Below, in pieces: positions 1 to 6,399 of a stretch of 9,569 nt of DNA. This DNA comes from Spirochaetaceae bacterium (lineage in GTDB: Bacteria > Spirochaetota > Spirochaetia > DSM-27196 > SLST01), in NCBI GenBank assembly GCA_007129695.1, contig SKVA01000101.1, positions 1 to 9,569 of the forward strand, in the 5' to 3' direction. A program made the translations under genes and the position numbers. Positions within the stretch are counted from its first letter, which is position 1; the number at the start of each line of letters is the position of its first letter. The notes beneath the pieces are model-generated. The model ran no database searches. It worked only from the letters and a program-made list of their open reading frames with translations, and had not been told where the DNA came from.

Positions 1-392
1 AGGTTCAGTCGGTTCGATTTGGTGTGGAAGATGATCTTGACGTAGAGCCCCTCCTCCTTCTGCAGGTCCAGGAAGTGGCTGATATTGTCGAGCGTCTCCT
101 GCTTGAAGCCGCGCATCCCTTCGTCGTAGTCGCCCTTGTTCAGCAGGTCGAGTCCCTTCTCCTTGAAGTAGACGCGTTTGGTGTTGGCTTTCTTCGCATT
201 GACCGCGAGTTCGCGCAGGCAGTACGCGAGCGGATCCTTCAGTCGCTCCTGGCCCATCTCCTTCAGGAAGAGACCCAAAACCTCCTCCAGGTAGACCTCG
301 GTTTCGTGCGGAAGCGTAAACGACTTGACCGTGAGCGGAATCGAGCCGCGCGCCGCCTGTACAACCTTGTCAGCCTCTACCTGCTTTGCCAT
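1..392 (-). CDS. HATPase-like (GHKL N-box) protein, 3' part outside window
   Basis: This reading frame is open from an ATG at 392-390 to the left edge and gives the first 130 residues; the C-terminus lies outside the window. Around residues 57-70 it reads LAYCLRELAVNAKKAN, which resembles the N-box of GHKL ATPases (histidine kinases, anti-sigma kinases), with Glu61 and Asn65 in the places used for Mg-ATP binding. A hydrophilic segment (about 77-114) follows, then a beta-like stretch (LYVKIIFHT, 116-124). No phospho-acceptor His domain or membrane segment is visible in this part, so it may be a stand-alone ATP-binding regulatory protein. The start is supported by a GGGGGAG ribosome site at 399-405, six bases from the ATG, and by a strong promoter just upstream. 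It follows the Lon-like gene on the same strand with 51 bp between them. I recall similar sequences in spirochaetes. The exact function is unknown, and the downstream G-boxes cannot be checked here. Confidence 0.75.
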   Translation of the reverse strand, partial: MAKQVEADKVVQAARGSIPLTVKSFTLPHETEVYLEEVLGLFLKEMGQERLKDPLAYCLRELAVNAKKANTKRVYFKEKGLDLLNKGDYDEGMRGFKQETLDNISHFLDLQKEEGLYVKIIFHTKSNRLN

Positions 393-419
393 CCCGAACT
401 CCCCCGAAACCGTTCCCTC

Positions 420-447
420 AGTATAGTTTGGCGGGTCCGGTTGTCAA
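420..447 (-). promoter_or_regulatory. Sigma-70-type promoter for the HATPase-like gene
   Basis: Read on the minus strand, a perfect TTGACA (447-442) is followed after 16 bases by TATACT (425-420), a five-of-six match to the -10 consensus. Predicted initiation is near 413, giving a leader of about 21 bases that contains the GGGGGAG ribosome site. The -35 box contains the TGA stop codon (446-444) of the Lon-like gene, so the downstream gene has its own promoter even though it lies only 51 bp behind that gene. This is read directly from sequence and is not experimental. Confidence 0.7.
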
Positions 448-2891
448 CCGCCGCCGAACTCTTTCACCAGTCTGGCCATTTCTCTCAAACGTTCCTCGGT
501 CATCGCGTTCAGTGAGCCCGCCGGGTATCGGCCGCGGGCGTCGCGGACGCCGGCCGGCATGCCGGTCAGGATCTCCAGTCCTTCGTCGATCGTTTCGATC
601 GCGTAGATGTGAAACTGCCCGTCACGTACGGCCTGCTGCACGTCGGGGTGGAGGATCAGGTTCGGCAGATTCTGTCGCGGAATCATCACGCCCTGGTTCC
701 CGGTGAGCTCGATCTTCTTGCAGACCTCGTAGAAGCCTTCGATCTTCTCGCTCACACCGCCGACAGGCTGTATCTGGCCCATCTGGTTCACCGATCCGGT
801 TACCGCGATGTCTTGCCGGAGTGCGACGCCGGCCACCGCGGAGACAATTACGTAGATCTCGGTCGAGCTTGCACTGTCGCCATCGACCTCCACGTAGCTC
901 TGTTCAAACGCGACGCTCGCGTTCATGTTCAGCGGAAAGTCGATCGCGTACGCGGACTTCAGGTAGCCCTCCAGGATATAGACGCCCTTGTCGTGAATCT
1001 CCCCGGAAAGACCCGACTCGCGTTCGATGTTGATGATCCCCGCGTCGCCCGGAGATACGCGAGCGGTGATCAGCATCGGCCGGCCGAAGCTGTAGTACCC
1101 ACGGTCGAGGACCGCCAGGCCGTTGATCCGGCCGATCGCACGGTCGGTGACTGAAATGAGGAGCTCTCCGGAGAGGATCTGCTCGTCGATCTTCTCCTCC
1201 GGCAGATCGTAGAGGAACTTGCGCTCCGAGAGCGCGCGCTCGACGTCGACCCTGCCGATGCGTCCGTGGTGCTCCTGCGCGGCCCAGTAGTCCGCCTCTC
1301 TGATCAGATCGGCGATTCGCGAGAACTGCGTCGACAGGCGATCGCGGAACTCGCTGAGGCGTACCCCGTACTCGGCGATCGCGCCGATCGCGTCGGTAGA
1401 GATCGGACGCAGCTGTTCGTCGCGGCAGATCATCCGGATGAAGCCGATGTACTCGCGCATCCCCTGTTCGCTGCGCACCATCACCGAATCGAACTCCGCC
1501 GGGACCTTGAAAAGCTTCTGAAACTCTTCGTCGACGTTGTAGAGGTAGTCGTAGATGTGCTCGCTACCGGTGATGATCACCTTGACGGCGACCTCGGCGG
1601 GTTCAGGCTTCAGCGTCGGCCCCGGGTTGAACGGGTTGGACGCGGCGCGAATCTCGGTCTTCCCGTCCTGGAGCGCCCGCTTGAGGCTGTTCCAGCACTC
1701 TTCGTCGGACAGCACGTCCTCCGCGCGGAGGATGAGAAACCCTCCAGACGCCTGGAGAAGCGAACCGGAGCGAAGCTGTAGGAAGGTAGTCATCCGTTCG
1801 CCCGACGGGTCGCCTACACTCTCCTGCGAACCGAAGAGCTTCTGGTGGTCGGGGTGGCTTTCGAAGATGATCGGCATCGACGTCGTTTCAGCGTGGTCGA
1901 CGACGATGTTTACGCCGTAGCGCCACAGCGGTGCGGGCTCGACGTCGTCGTCACCGTCGTCGGGCTCACGAAACCACTGGAAGTTCTGGAGCGCGTCGGC
2001 GAGCAGATCATCAAGGTAGTGGTGGACGCGCGCGTCGGGGAAATCGAGCCGCAGCTTCGCGATCTCGGCTTCCAGCTGTGGCTTGACCAGATCCATCTGC
2101 ATCGCGCGAAGGCTCTCTTCGACGGTCACGCGGTCGCTGCGAAGCGACTGGAAGATCTGCTTCATTTCGTCCATGAACCGGTAGTACTTCTCGCGGATCT
2201 GGTTCCAGAGTGGCTCCTCGAGCTCTCCTTTCGTTACCAGCCGCTGCAGCTCATCAAAGGTCGCGCTTTCGCCCTCGACGATCGCCGCGATGTCGGTCCG
2301 CTGGTCGTTTTCCTCTTCGACCTGGACGATCTCGAACCCCTCTTCCTTCAGCTTCTGCTCGAACTCGCTGACCTTCTGCGTCTCGCGTCCTTCGGCCTGC
2401 ATCACTAGCCGGTCCCGCTCGGTCTTGTACCCCTGGTCTACCGACATCGCGCTGATGATTCTGCGGAAGCCGTCGATCAGATCGACGATCGACTGGCGGA
2501 ACTCGCGGGCCTGGCCCGGCTCGAAATAGAGCACGCGGGGTCGGTCGGGCTGAGTGAAATTGTGGACGTAGACGATGTCCTTCAGCCGATTTCGGCGTGG
2601 GTGGTACTCCTTGAGGATCTTCGTGATCGCGGTGCGCTTGCCGGTACCGGCGAGCCCGGTTGCGAAGATGTTGTAGCCCTTCCCGTCGATGTCGATCGCG
2701 AGCTTGAGCGCGCGCAGCGCTCGCGGCTGGCCGATGATGTGAAAGTGCTCCGAACCGTCGTCGAGCGCATCGACGTCGTCCGCGGTGACTGCAAACGCGA
2801 CTTGCTCGTACGTCAGTTCCTTTGCCGACTCACACTCAGAGGCCCCCTCTGAGGCGGGATCGACGGGTCGAGTCGTGCGCTGATGAGCCAT
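444..2891 (-). CDS. Lon-like ATP-dependent serine protease (LonB/LonC/YcbZ-type, COG1067-like)
   Basis: This 815-residue protein has a Lon-family architecture but lacks the N-terminal substrate domain of LonA. The Walker A motif GLAGTGKRT is at about residues 79-87. A long charged helical insertion (about 145-280) interrupts the ATPase region. The Walker B position reads GGFLILRAED (about 383-392). The sensor region VKVIITGSE is at about 436-444, and the C-terminal Lon protease domain runs from about 580 to 770. The Ser-Lys dyad is visible: Ser673 in DGDSAS and Lys716 in GGVSEKIEG, 43 residues apart as in classical Lon. It should degrade proteins in the cytoplasm. The frame stays open upstream to 2978, but the ATG at 2891 is preferred because the extra 29 residues would overlap the divergent Nif3-like gene and its promoter, and look non-coding. 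No membrane segment is seen. The exact subfamily is less certain than the protease assignment. Confidence 0.93.
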   Translation of the reverse strand: MAHQRTTRPVDPASEGASECESAKELTYEQVAFAVTADDVDALDDGSEHFHIIGQPRALRALKLAIDIDGKGYNIFATGLAGTGKRTAITKILKEYHPRRNRLKDIVYVHNFTQPDRPRVLYFEPGQAREFRQSIVDLIDGFRRIISAMSVDQGYKTERDRLVMQAEGRETQKVSEFEQKLKEEGFEIVQVEEENDQRTDIAAIVEGESATFDELQRLVTKGELEEPLWNQIREKYYRFMDEMKQIFQSLRSDRVTVEESLRAMQMDLVKPQLEAEIAKLRLDFPDARVHHYLDDLLADALQNFQWFREPDDGDDDVEPAPLWRYGVNIVVDHAETTSMPIIFESHPDHQKLFGSQESVGDPSGERMTTFLQLRSGSLLQASGGFLILRAEDVLSDEECWNSLKRALQDGKTEIRAASNPFNPGPTLKPEPAEVAVKVIITGSEHIYDYLYNVDEEFQKLFKVPAEFDSVMVRSEQGMREYIGFIRMICRDEQLRPISTDAIGAIAEYGVRLSEFRDRLSTQFSRIADLIREADYWAAQEHHGRIGRVDVERALSERKFLYDLPEEKIDEQILSGELLISVTDRAIGRINGLAVLDRGYYSFGRPMLITARVSPGDAGIINIERESGLSGEIHDKGVYILEGYLKSAYAIDFPLNMNASVAFEQSYVEVDGDSASSTEIYVIVSAVAGVALRQDIAVTGSVNQMGQIQPVGGVSEKIEGFYEVCKKIELTGNQGVMIPRQNLPNLILHPDVQQAVRDGQFHIYAIETIDEGLEILTGMPAGVRDARGRYPAGSLNAMTEERLREMARLVKEFGGG

Positions 2892-2897
2892 AGCCGA

Positions 2898-2903
2898 AGT
2901 ATA
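2898..2903 (-). promoter_or_regulatory. Candidate -10 box of the Lon-like gene, abutting its start codon
   Basis: TATACT lies on the minus strand at 2903-2898, six bases before the ATG at 2891. With normal promoter geometry the A of the ATG would be the first transcribed base. No convincing -35 box lies 16-18 bases upstream, and no Shine-Dalgarno sequence precedes the ATG. It is the same hexamer as the -10 of the HATPase-like gene promoter. Confidence 0.4.
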
Positions 2904-2909
2904 CGCACT

Positions 2910-2947
2910 GAGCCGGCCCGGGGATAGCCCGGGTTCCCGGTTGGCTC
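2910..2947. repeat. GC-rich imperfect inverted repeat between divergent promoters
   Basis: GAGCC (2910-2914) and GGCTC (2943-2947) are complementary. They flank two copies of the palindrome CCCGGG at 2917-2922 and 2928-2933, whose centres are 11 bases apart, about one helical turn. The block sits between the candidate promoters of the Lon-like and Nif3-like genes. It could be an operator for a dimeric regulator, or only chance symmetry in GC-rich DNA. Confidence 0.3.
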
Positions 2948-2969
2948 GACCCGATGAATCGCGTATCCT
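2941..2969 (+). promoter_or_regulatory. Candidate promoter of the nif3-like/lspA operon
   Basis: TTGGCT (2941-2946) is followed by a 17-base spacer and TATCCT (2964-2969), each matching consensus at four of six positions. Predicted initiation is at about 2976-2977, which coincides with the ATG of the Nif3-like gene. No Shine-Dalgarno sequence is seen before that ATG, which agrees with a leaderless or nearly leaderless mRNA. Confidence 0.4.
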
Positions 2970-2976
2970 CACCCGC

Positions 2977-3738
2977 ATGAGACCCGATGAGATCGAGCGC
3001 TATCTGAACGAGCTGCTGGAGGTAGACCGCTGGGCTGCGGCCGACGCGTCGATGAACGGCATGCAGGTCGCCGTCGGATCAGATAAGGTCGACAAGGTGG
3101 CCGTTGCGGTCGACGCGGCGCTGGAAACGATCGAGCGTGCCGTCGAATGGGGCGCGGATCTGCTCCTGGTCCACCACGGGCTGCTCTGGGGCCCGGCGCT
3201 CGCGATCACCGGTCGCCACTATGCCCGGATCCGGACGCTGATCGCCGCAGACGTCGGGCTCTACGCGGCGCACCTGCCGCTCGACGCGCACGCGACGCTG
3301 GGCAACAACGCGGCGATGGCCGCGGCGCTCGGGTTAACGGATGTCCGCCCGTTCGGCGTCTACAAGGGATCGACGATCGGCTGGGCGGGGAGACTCCCAC
3401 ACCCGATGACCGGGGAGGCGATCGCGCGCGCGCTGTTCGGCACGACCGAAGATCTGCTCGGCTTCCTGCCTTTCGGTCCGGAACGAATCGAAACCGTCGG
3501 CATCGTGTCGGGAGGGGCGCCGCGCGAAGTCGCCGACGCGATCGATCAGAGCATGGATCTGTATATCACCGGCGACGCGTCGCACACGATCTACCACGAT
3601 TGTCTCGAAGCGGGGATCAATGTTATGTTCGCCGGACACTACCGAACCGAAACGTGGGGAGTGCGGGCCGTTGCCGAGCACCTGCACGATCGTTTTGGCG
3701 TGGAGACAACCTTTCTGGACGTTCCGACGGGGCTTTAG
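2977..3738 (+). CDS. Nif3/YbgI-family dinuclear metal-centre protein
   Basis: The protein has 253 residues, close to the 247 of E. coli YbgI. The metal-binding signature is complete: His66-His67 in LLLVHHGLLW, Asp103 in AAHLPLDAH, and His221 with Glu225 in GHYRTETWG. A conserved YITGDASH segment is at about 196-203. Family members are cytoplasmic oligomers that bind a pair of metal ions. They are often labelled GTP cyclohydrolase I type 2-like, but the physiological reaction is not settled, so no reaction is assigned here. The ATG at 2977 begins the family N-terminus (MRPDEIERYLNEL); a start at 2941 would add 12 residues and run into the -35 box. No ribosome site is visible. It is the first gene of a three-gene operon, ending two bases before lspA. 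Divergent to it is the Lon-like protease gene. Confidence 0.93.
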   Translation: MRPDEIERYLNELLEVDRWAAADASMNGMQVAVGSDKVDKVAVAVDAALETIERAVEWGADLLLVHHGLLWGPALAITGRHYARIRTLIAADVGLYAAHLPLDAHATLGNNAAMAAALGLTDVRPFGVYKGSTIGWAGRLPHPMTGEAIARALFGTTEDLLGFLPFGPERIETVGIVSGGAPREVADAIDQSMDLYITGDASHTIYHDCLEAGINVMFAGHYRTETWGVRAVAEHLHDRFGVETTFLDVPTGL

Positions 3739-3740
3739 CG

Positions 3741-4295
3741 ATGACGAACACGCATATCGAACCGACACGCCGGCAACTGATGCTGCCGCTCCTGCTGATC
3801 GCCGGACTCGTGATTCTGGACCAGGTGACGAAGGCGCTTATCGTCGCGCACGTCGCGCGCATCGAGTTCGGCGGACCGATCATCGAAGTGTTTGGCGACG
3901 TCGTTCGCGTCATCCACGTGCGCAATCTGGGAATCGCGTTCAGTATCGGGCGCGACTGGTCTCCGCTCGTGCGTCGGGTCGCCTTCGTCGTGCTGCCGCT
4001 CTTTGTCGTGGCCGGGCTCGGGTACTACTACGCCGCTTCGCGCGAGTTGACCGGCTTTCAGCGCTGGGCGCTCGCGGCGATCATCGCCGGTGGCGCCGGC
4101 AACCTGATCGACCGCATCTTCCGGCCGGCCGGCGTTGTGGACTGGATAGATGTCAGGTTCTATGGGATACTGGGAATGGAGCGATGGCCCACGTTCAATG
4201 TTGCTGACGCGAGCGTGGTGGTCGGTGGAATCTTGCTGGTGCTCGGCGTGATCATCGAGTCACGATCCGCAGCCGTCGGGAGCGATGGAGCGTAG
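3741..4295 (+). CDS. lspA: Lipoprotein signal peptidase (signal peptidase II)
   Basis: LspA is an inner-membrane aspartyl protease that removes the signal peptide of prolipoproteins after Lgt has added diacylglycerol. The 184-residue product has the usual four-helix pattern, with hydrophobic segments at about 13-27, 80-97, 108-120 and 157-172. The family motifs are present: DQVTK (27-31), RNLGIAFS (61-68, the N-x-G-x-AF motif), GGAGNLIDR with catalytic Asp124, and FNVADAS with catalytic Asp156. The stretch between the two aspartates (about 128-150) contains YGILGMERW, slightly longer than in E. coli. The frame is open far upstream, but the ATG at 3741 follows the Nif3-like stop by two bases and gives a normal N-terminus; GGGG at 3729-3732 may be a weak ribosome site. 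The product is needed for the many lipoproteins expected in a spirochaete. Confidence 0.96.
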   Translation: MTNTHIEPTRRQLMLPLLLIAGLVILDQVTKALIVAHVARIEFGGPIIEVFGDVVRVIHVRNLGIAFSIGRDWSPLVRRVAFVVLPLFVVAGLGYYYAASRELTGFQRWALAAIIAGGAGNLIDRIFRPAGVVDWIDVRFYGILGMERWPTFNVADASVVVGGILLVLGVIIESRSAAVGSDGA

Positions 4296-4583
4296 ATGAA
4301 CAAGAAAGCGAACACAATCCTCTTCATGCTCGGCGCGACGGTCGCCAACGTCCTCATGATGGTGGTGATCTTCATCGTGCTCTTCCTCATCTACGGCAAT
4401 CTCATCGCCGGCTCTCTCAGCCCTGAGGTGAACCAGATCGTGCTGATCGTGCTGTTCCTTGGATCGATCGCGCTGACCTACTTCCTCTACCACCGCATCA
4501 TCAAGTGGATGTCGAAGAAGTGGGATCTGGACGAGTACTTTGATCCGATCTTCGCGCGTCGCGGTCAGTCGAAGAAAGACTGA
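4296..4583 (+). CDS. Small two-helix membrane protein following lspA
   Basis: This 95-residue protein has two predicted membrane helices, about residues 8-33 and 46-65, joined by a short loop (IAGSLSPEVNQ). A basic, charged C-terminal tail (RIIKWMSKKW to the end) probably faces the cytoplasm. Its ATG directly follows the lspA TAG with no gap. GGAG at 4287-4290, inside lspA, lies five bases from the start, so the two are very likely translationally coupled. I recall comparable short proteins beside lspA in treponemes annotated as leader peptide processing enzyme, but that name is not supported by any catalytic motif here and I do not adopt it. A role linked to LspA or lipoprotein maturation is an inference from position only. 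It ends one base from the stop codon of the convergent gene. Confidence 0.85.
   Translation: MNKKANTILFMLGATVANVLMMVVIFIVLFLIYGNLIAGSLSPEVNQIVLIVLFLGSIALTYFLYHRIIKWMSKKWDLDEYFDPIFARRGQSKKD
4565..4583. other. Short hairpin at the convergent gene ends
   Basis: TCAGTC (4565-4570) and GACTGA (4578-4583) form a six-base stem around a seven-base loop. The right arm includes the stop codon of the small membrane protein gene. There is no T-run after it on either strand, so intrinsic termination is doubtful. It is noted because the two convergent genes leave no other room for a terminator. Confidence 0.25.
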
Positions 4584-4584
4584 A

Positions 4585-6240
4585 TCAATAGCCGTCCGAC
4601 ATGCTGCGGTTGATGTCTTTCTTGTAGAGTTCGCTGTAGACGAAGCCCCGGTTCTTCAGCTTCTCCTTGACTTCCTGTGGGAACGGCATGTAGCGCCAGA
4701 AGATGCCGCGCACCTCGCGGTCGAGTTTCTGCGTGCCTTCGCTCTCTTTCGTGATCCACAGGATGTAGTCCTGGATGAACGCGTCCTTCACGTCGCCTCG
4801 CGTCCGGCGGCCTTCGAACCACTGGTAGTACCAGCCGGTCAGCCCTTCTTCCATCCAGTAGTGCTGCGCCTTTTCCTTCGCGATCTGCCATCGGAGGTCG
4901 CCGAGCGCGGCGACGACCGCGGAGCGCAGGTCCTTCGGGTACATCGGAATCGCGAGGCGCCCCCGGCTGCTCGCGCGGTTGTACCGCTCGAACGGCTCCC
5001 AGCAGACGCCTTGATCGCCGAAGCACGGCAGCAGGATCACGTTCGGGACGATCCGGTTCGTCTGCATCTTGAACGTCCGCAGGAACACGCCGGGGTCGAA
5101 GTACTCGGCGTCCGCGAGCATGTTCAGGACGTTTTCGCGGGTACCCACGTCCATGAGCGTCCCGCGCAGGTACTGCCGCATCAGGAGCGGGAAGTGGTTC
5201 CCCTGGCGTCCGACGCAGAGCTTCGTCATCTGCCGGACCGTATTCGCCTCTTCCGAGATCTCCTTGACGTCGACGCGGACCTCACCGGCCTCTTCTTCGC
5301 GCTCCTCAAGCTCCTGAAGCTGGTCCATGATCGAATCGAGTTCGCGGTAGTGGCTGGTCAGTTCCTTGTTCAGGATCGCGAGCCGACGCATGATGTTCGT
5401 GATCTCGCCGATCGCCGACCGCTGCATGTCGTTGTACGGCGACGGCATGTTCTCGTACTCGGGGCGCAGATCGTGCGACCCGATGATGTCGACCCTCTCC
5501 TTGAGTTCGTCCTCCAGACTGGCCATCTCGGTGACCGCGTTGCGCACGACGTTCAGCTGAGCGTCGCGCTTGCCGCGGTTCTTCTCCAGGAGCGCGTTGA
5601 TCTTGTCGGGTTCGCGTCGGTTGCTCGGTTTTGTTTCGTCGGTTGCGGAGGTGCTGACGCGCCCGCGTGCGACCTCACCGAGCCACTCGTCGACGTAGTA
5701 GATCGGCTCGCCGGTCTGGTTGTCCATGATGACCTGGCCGAGCATCGTCCGCTGTTCGGCGGACACCATCGTCGGCAGGAGCAGCCCGAAGCGCAGCACC
5801 ATAACCTTTGGCTGCGGCAATCGCGACGATATCTTGCGCGCGATGCTCGCAAAGAGGTCCCAGTACGCCGGGATGAGTCGCCCGCGGTGCATCGAGCGGT
5901 CCTGCGGATCCTGGGCCTGAAGAAACTGCCCAAGGATCGTGTGAGTCCGCTTTGACGCGTCGCCTTCGCCGGTCAGCGCGGTCTTGTAGTAATCCTTGTC
6001 GGAGAAGAGTGGCTTGGACTCTTCCTCTATCCGGGCCGGCCGTGTGAAGGTGCGAACCGACAGGTCGACAGGACCAGAGTCGCCACCGCCATCGTCGGAG
6101 TCGCTCGTATCGCCAAAGAGGTCGGAGAAGTCAGGGGTCTCGTCACCGGCATCGTCACCGATCCCGATCAGATCGGCAACGTCGGGATCCATCTCGCCGG
6201 AGAAAAGGTGCTCTCTGCTGCCGTCAGATCCTGAAGCCAT
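4585..6240 (-). CDS. Uncharacterised 551-residue protein, acidic N-terminus and central coiled coil
   Basis: I do not recognise a named domain. Residues 14-57 are very rich in Asp, Glu, Ser and Gly and probably disordered. Residues 120-190 look globular (KVMVLRFGLLLPTM, EPIYYVDEWLGEV). About 215-335 is charged and helical, with likely coiled coil at 236-250 and 280-330 (LQELEEREEEAGE). The C-terminal 200 residues are rich in aromatic residues and Trp (GWYYQWFEGR, GIFWRYMPF). There is no signal peptide or membrane helix, so it is probably cytoplasmic and may be a scaffold or assembly protein. I believe related proteins exist in spirochaetes but cannot confirm it. The frame extends to 6300, but the extra residues are translated tRNA sequence (GVTGSNPVTST), so the ATG at 6240 is chosen. 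It lies 14 bases after the tRNA and has no ribosome site. The gene is probably expressed from the tRNA promoter. Confidence 0.85.
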   Translation of the reverse strand: MASGSDGSREHLFSGEMDPDVADLIGIGDDAGDETPDFSDLFGDTSDSDDGGGDSGPVDLSVRTFTRPARIEEESKPLFSDKDYYKTALTGEGDASKRTHTILGQFLQAQDPQDRSMHRGRLIPAYWDLFASIARKISSRLPQPKVMVLRFGLLLPTMVSAEQRTMLGQVIMDNQTGEPIYYVDEWLGEVARGRVSTSATDETKPSNRREPDKINALLEKNRGKRDAQLNVVRNAVTEMASLEDELKERVDIIGSHDLRPEYENMPSPYNDMQRSAIGEITNIMRRLAILNKELTSHYRELDSIMDQLQELEEREEEAGEVRVDVKEISEEANTVRQMTKLCVGRQGNHFPLLMRQYLRGTLMDVGTRENVLNMLADAEYFDPGVFLRTFKMQTNRIVPNVILLPCFGDQGVCWEPFERYNRASSRGRLAIPMYPKDLRSAVVAALGDLRWQIAKEKAQHYWMEEGLTGWYYQWFEGRRTRGDVKDAFIQDYILWITKESEGTQKLDREVRGIFWRYMPFPQEVKEKLKNRGFVYSELYKKDINRSMSDGY

Positions 6241-6254
6241 GGTCGTACAACGAG

Positions 6255-6328
6255 TGGAGGTGACGGGATTCGAACCCGTGACCCCGTGAATGCCATTCAC
6301 GTACTCTAGCCAACTGAGCTACACCCCC
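6255..6328 (-). tRNA. tRNA-Ala, anticodon GGC
   Basis: The minus-strand sequence folds into a complete 74-base cloverleaf. The acceptor stem GGGGGTG pairs with CACCTCC and includes the G3:U70 wobble pair that defines alanine tRNAs. The D-arm is GCTC...GAGT. The anticodon stem CGTGA/TCACG carries the loop ATGGCAT with anticodon GGC, reading GCC. The T-arm is ACGGG-TTCGAAT-CCCGT. The discriminator base is A (complement of t6255). CCA is not encoded, since CTCG follows, so it must be added after transcription. It lies between its promoter and the 551-residue protein gene. Confidence 0.97.
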
Positions 6329-6344
6329 GATGTATCGTTCATGA

Positions 6345-6373
6345 ATAGTAGGTAAGCCATCGGTGGTTGTCAA
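6345..6373 (-). promoter_or_regulatory. Sigma-70-type promoter of the tRNA-Ala and downstream gene
   Basis: On the minus strand a perfect TTGACA (6373-6368) is followed by a 17-base spacer and TACTAT (6350-6345), which matches the -10 consensus at four of six positions. Predicted initiation is near 6338, about ten bases before the mature tRNA 5' end. The promoter sits in the 62-bp gap after uvrC. It is the only good promoter seen upstream of the 551-residue protein gene. Confidence 0.65.
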
Positions 6374-6399
6374 GGCCGCATCCGGTGCCGTCAGCGGCC
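6374..6399 (-). terminator. Weak hairpin at the end of uvrC
   Basis: GGCCGC (6399-6394 on the minus strand) and GCGGCC (6379-6374) can form a six-base GC stem with a 14-base loop that includes the uvrC stop region. Only two T residues follow before the sequence becomes the -35 box of the tRNA promoter. A true intrinsic terminator is therefore doubtful, and uvrC transcripts may read into the tRNA. Confidence 0.25.

Noticed and set aside
1266..2408. Plus-strand open frames of 171 and 187 codons inside the Lon-like gene
   Set aside because: They are shadows of the protease gene, with no motifs and no ribosome sites that I could see.
3147..3740. Upstream in-frame extension of lspA as a 382-residue fusion protein
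   Set aside because: The extra N-terminal part is the Nif3-like gene read out of frame and is Arg-rich. The ATG at 3741 gives a standard-length LspA.
4540..5955. Long open frame of 471 codons on the plus strand, antisense to the 551-residue gene
   Set aside because: It is a shadow of the minus-strand gene in GC-rich DNA. Its translation is a low-complexity mix of Arg, Val, Asp and Leu with no motif, and it overlaps the end of the small membrane protein gene.
6241..6300. Longer start for the 551-residue protein, at 6300
   Set aside because: The added residues are a translation of the tRNA-Ala gene, a common artefact.
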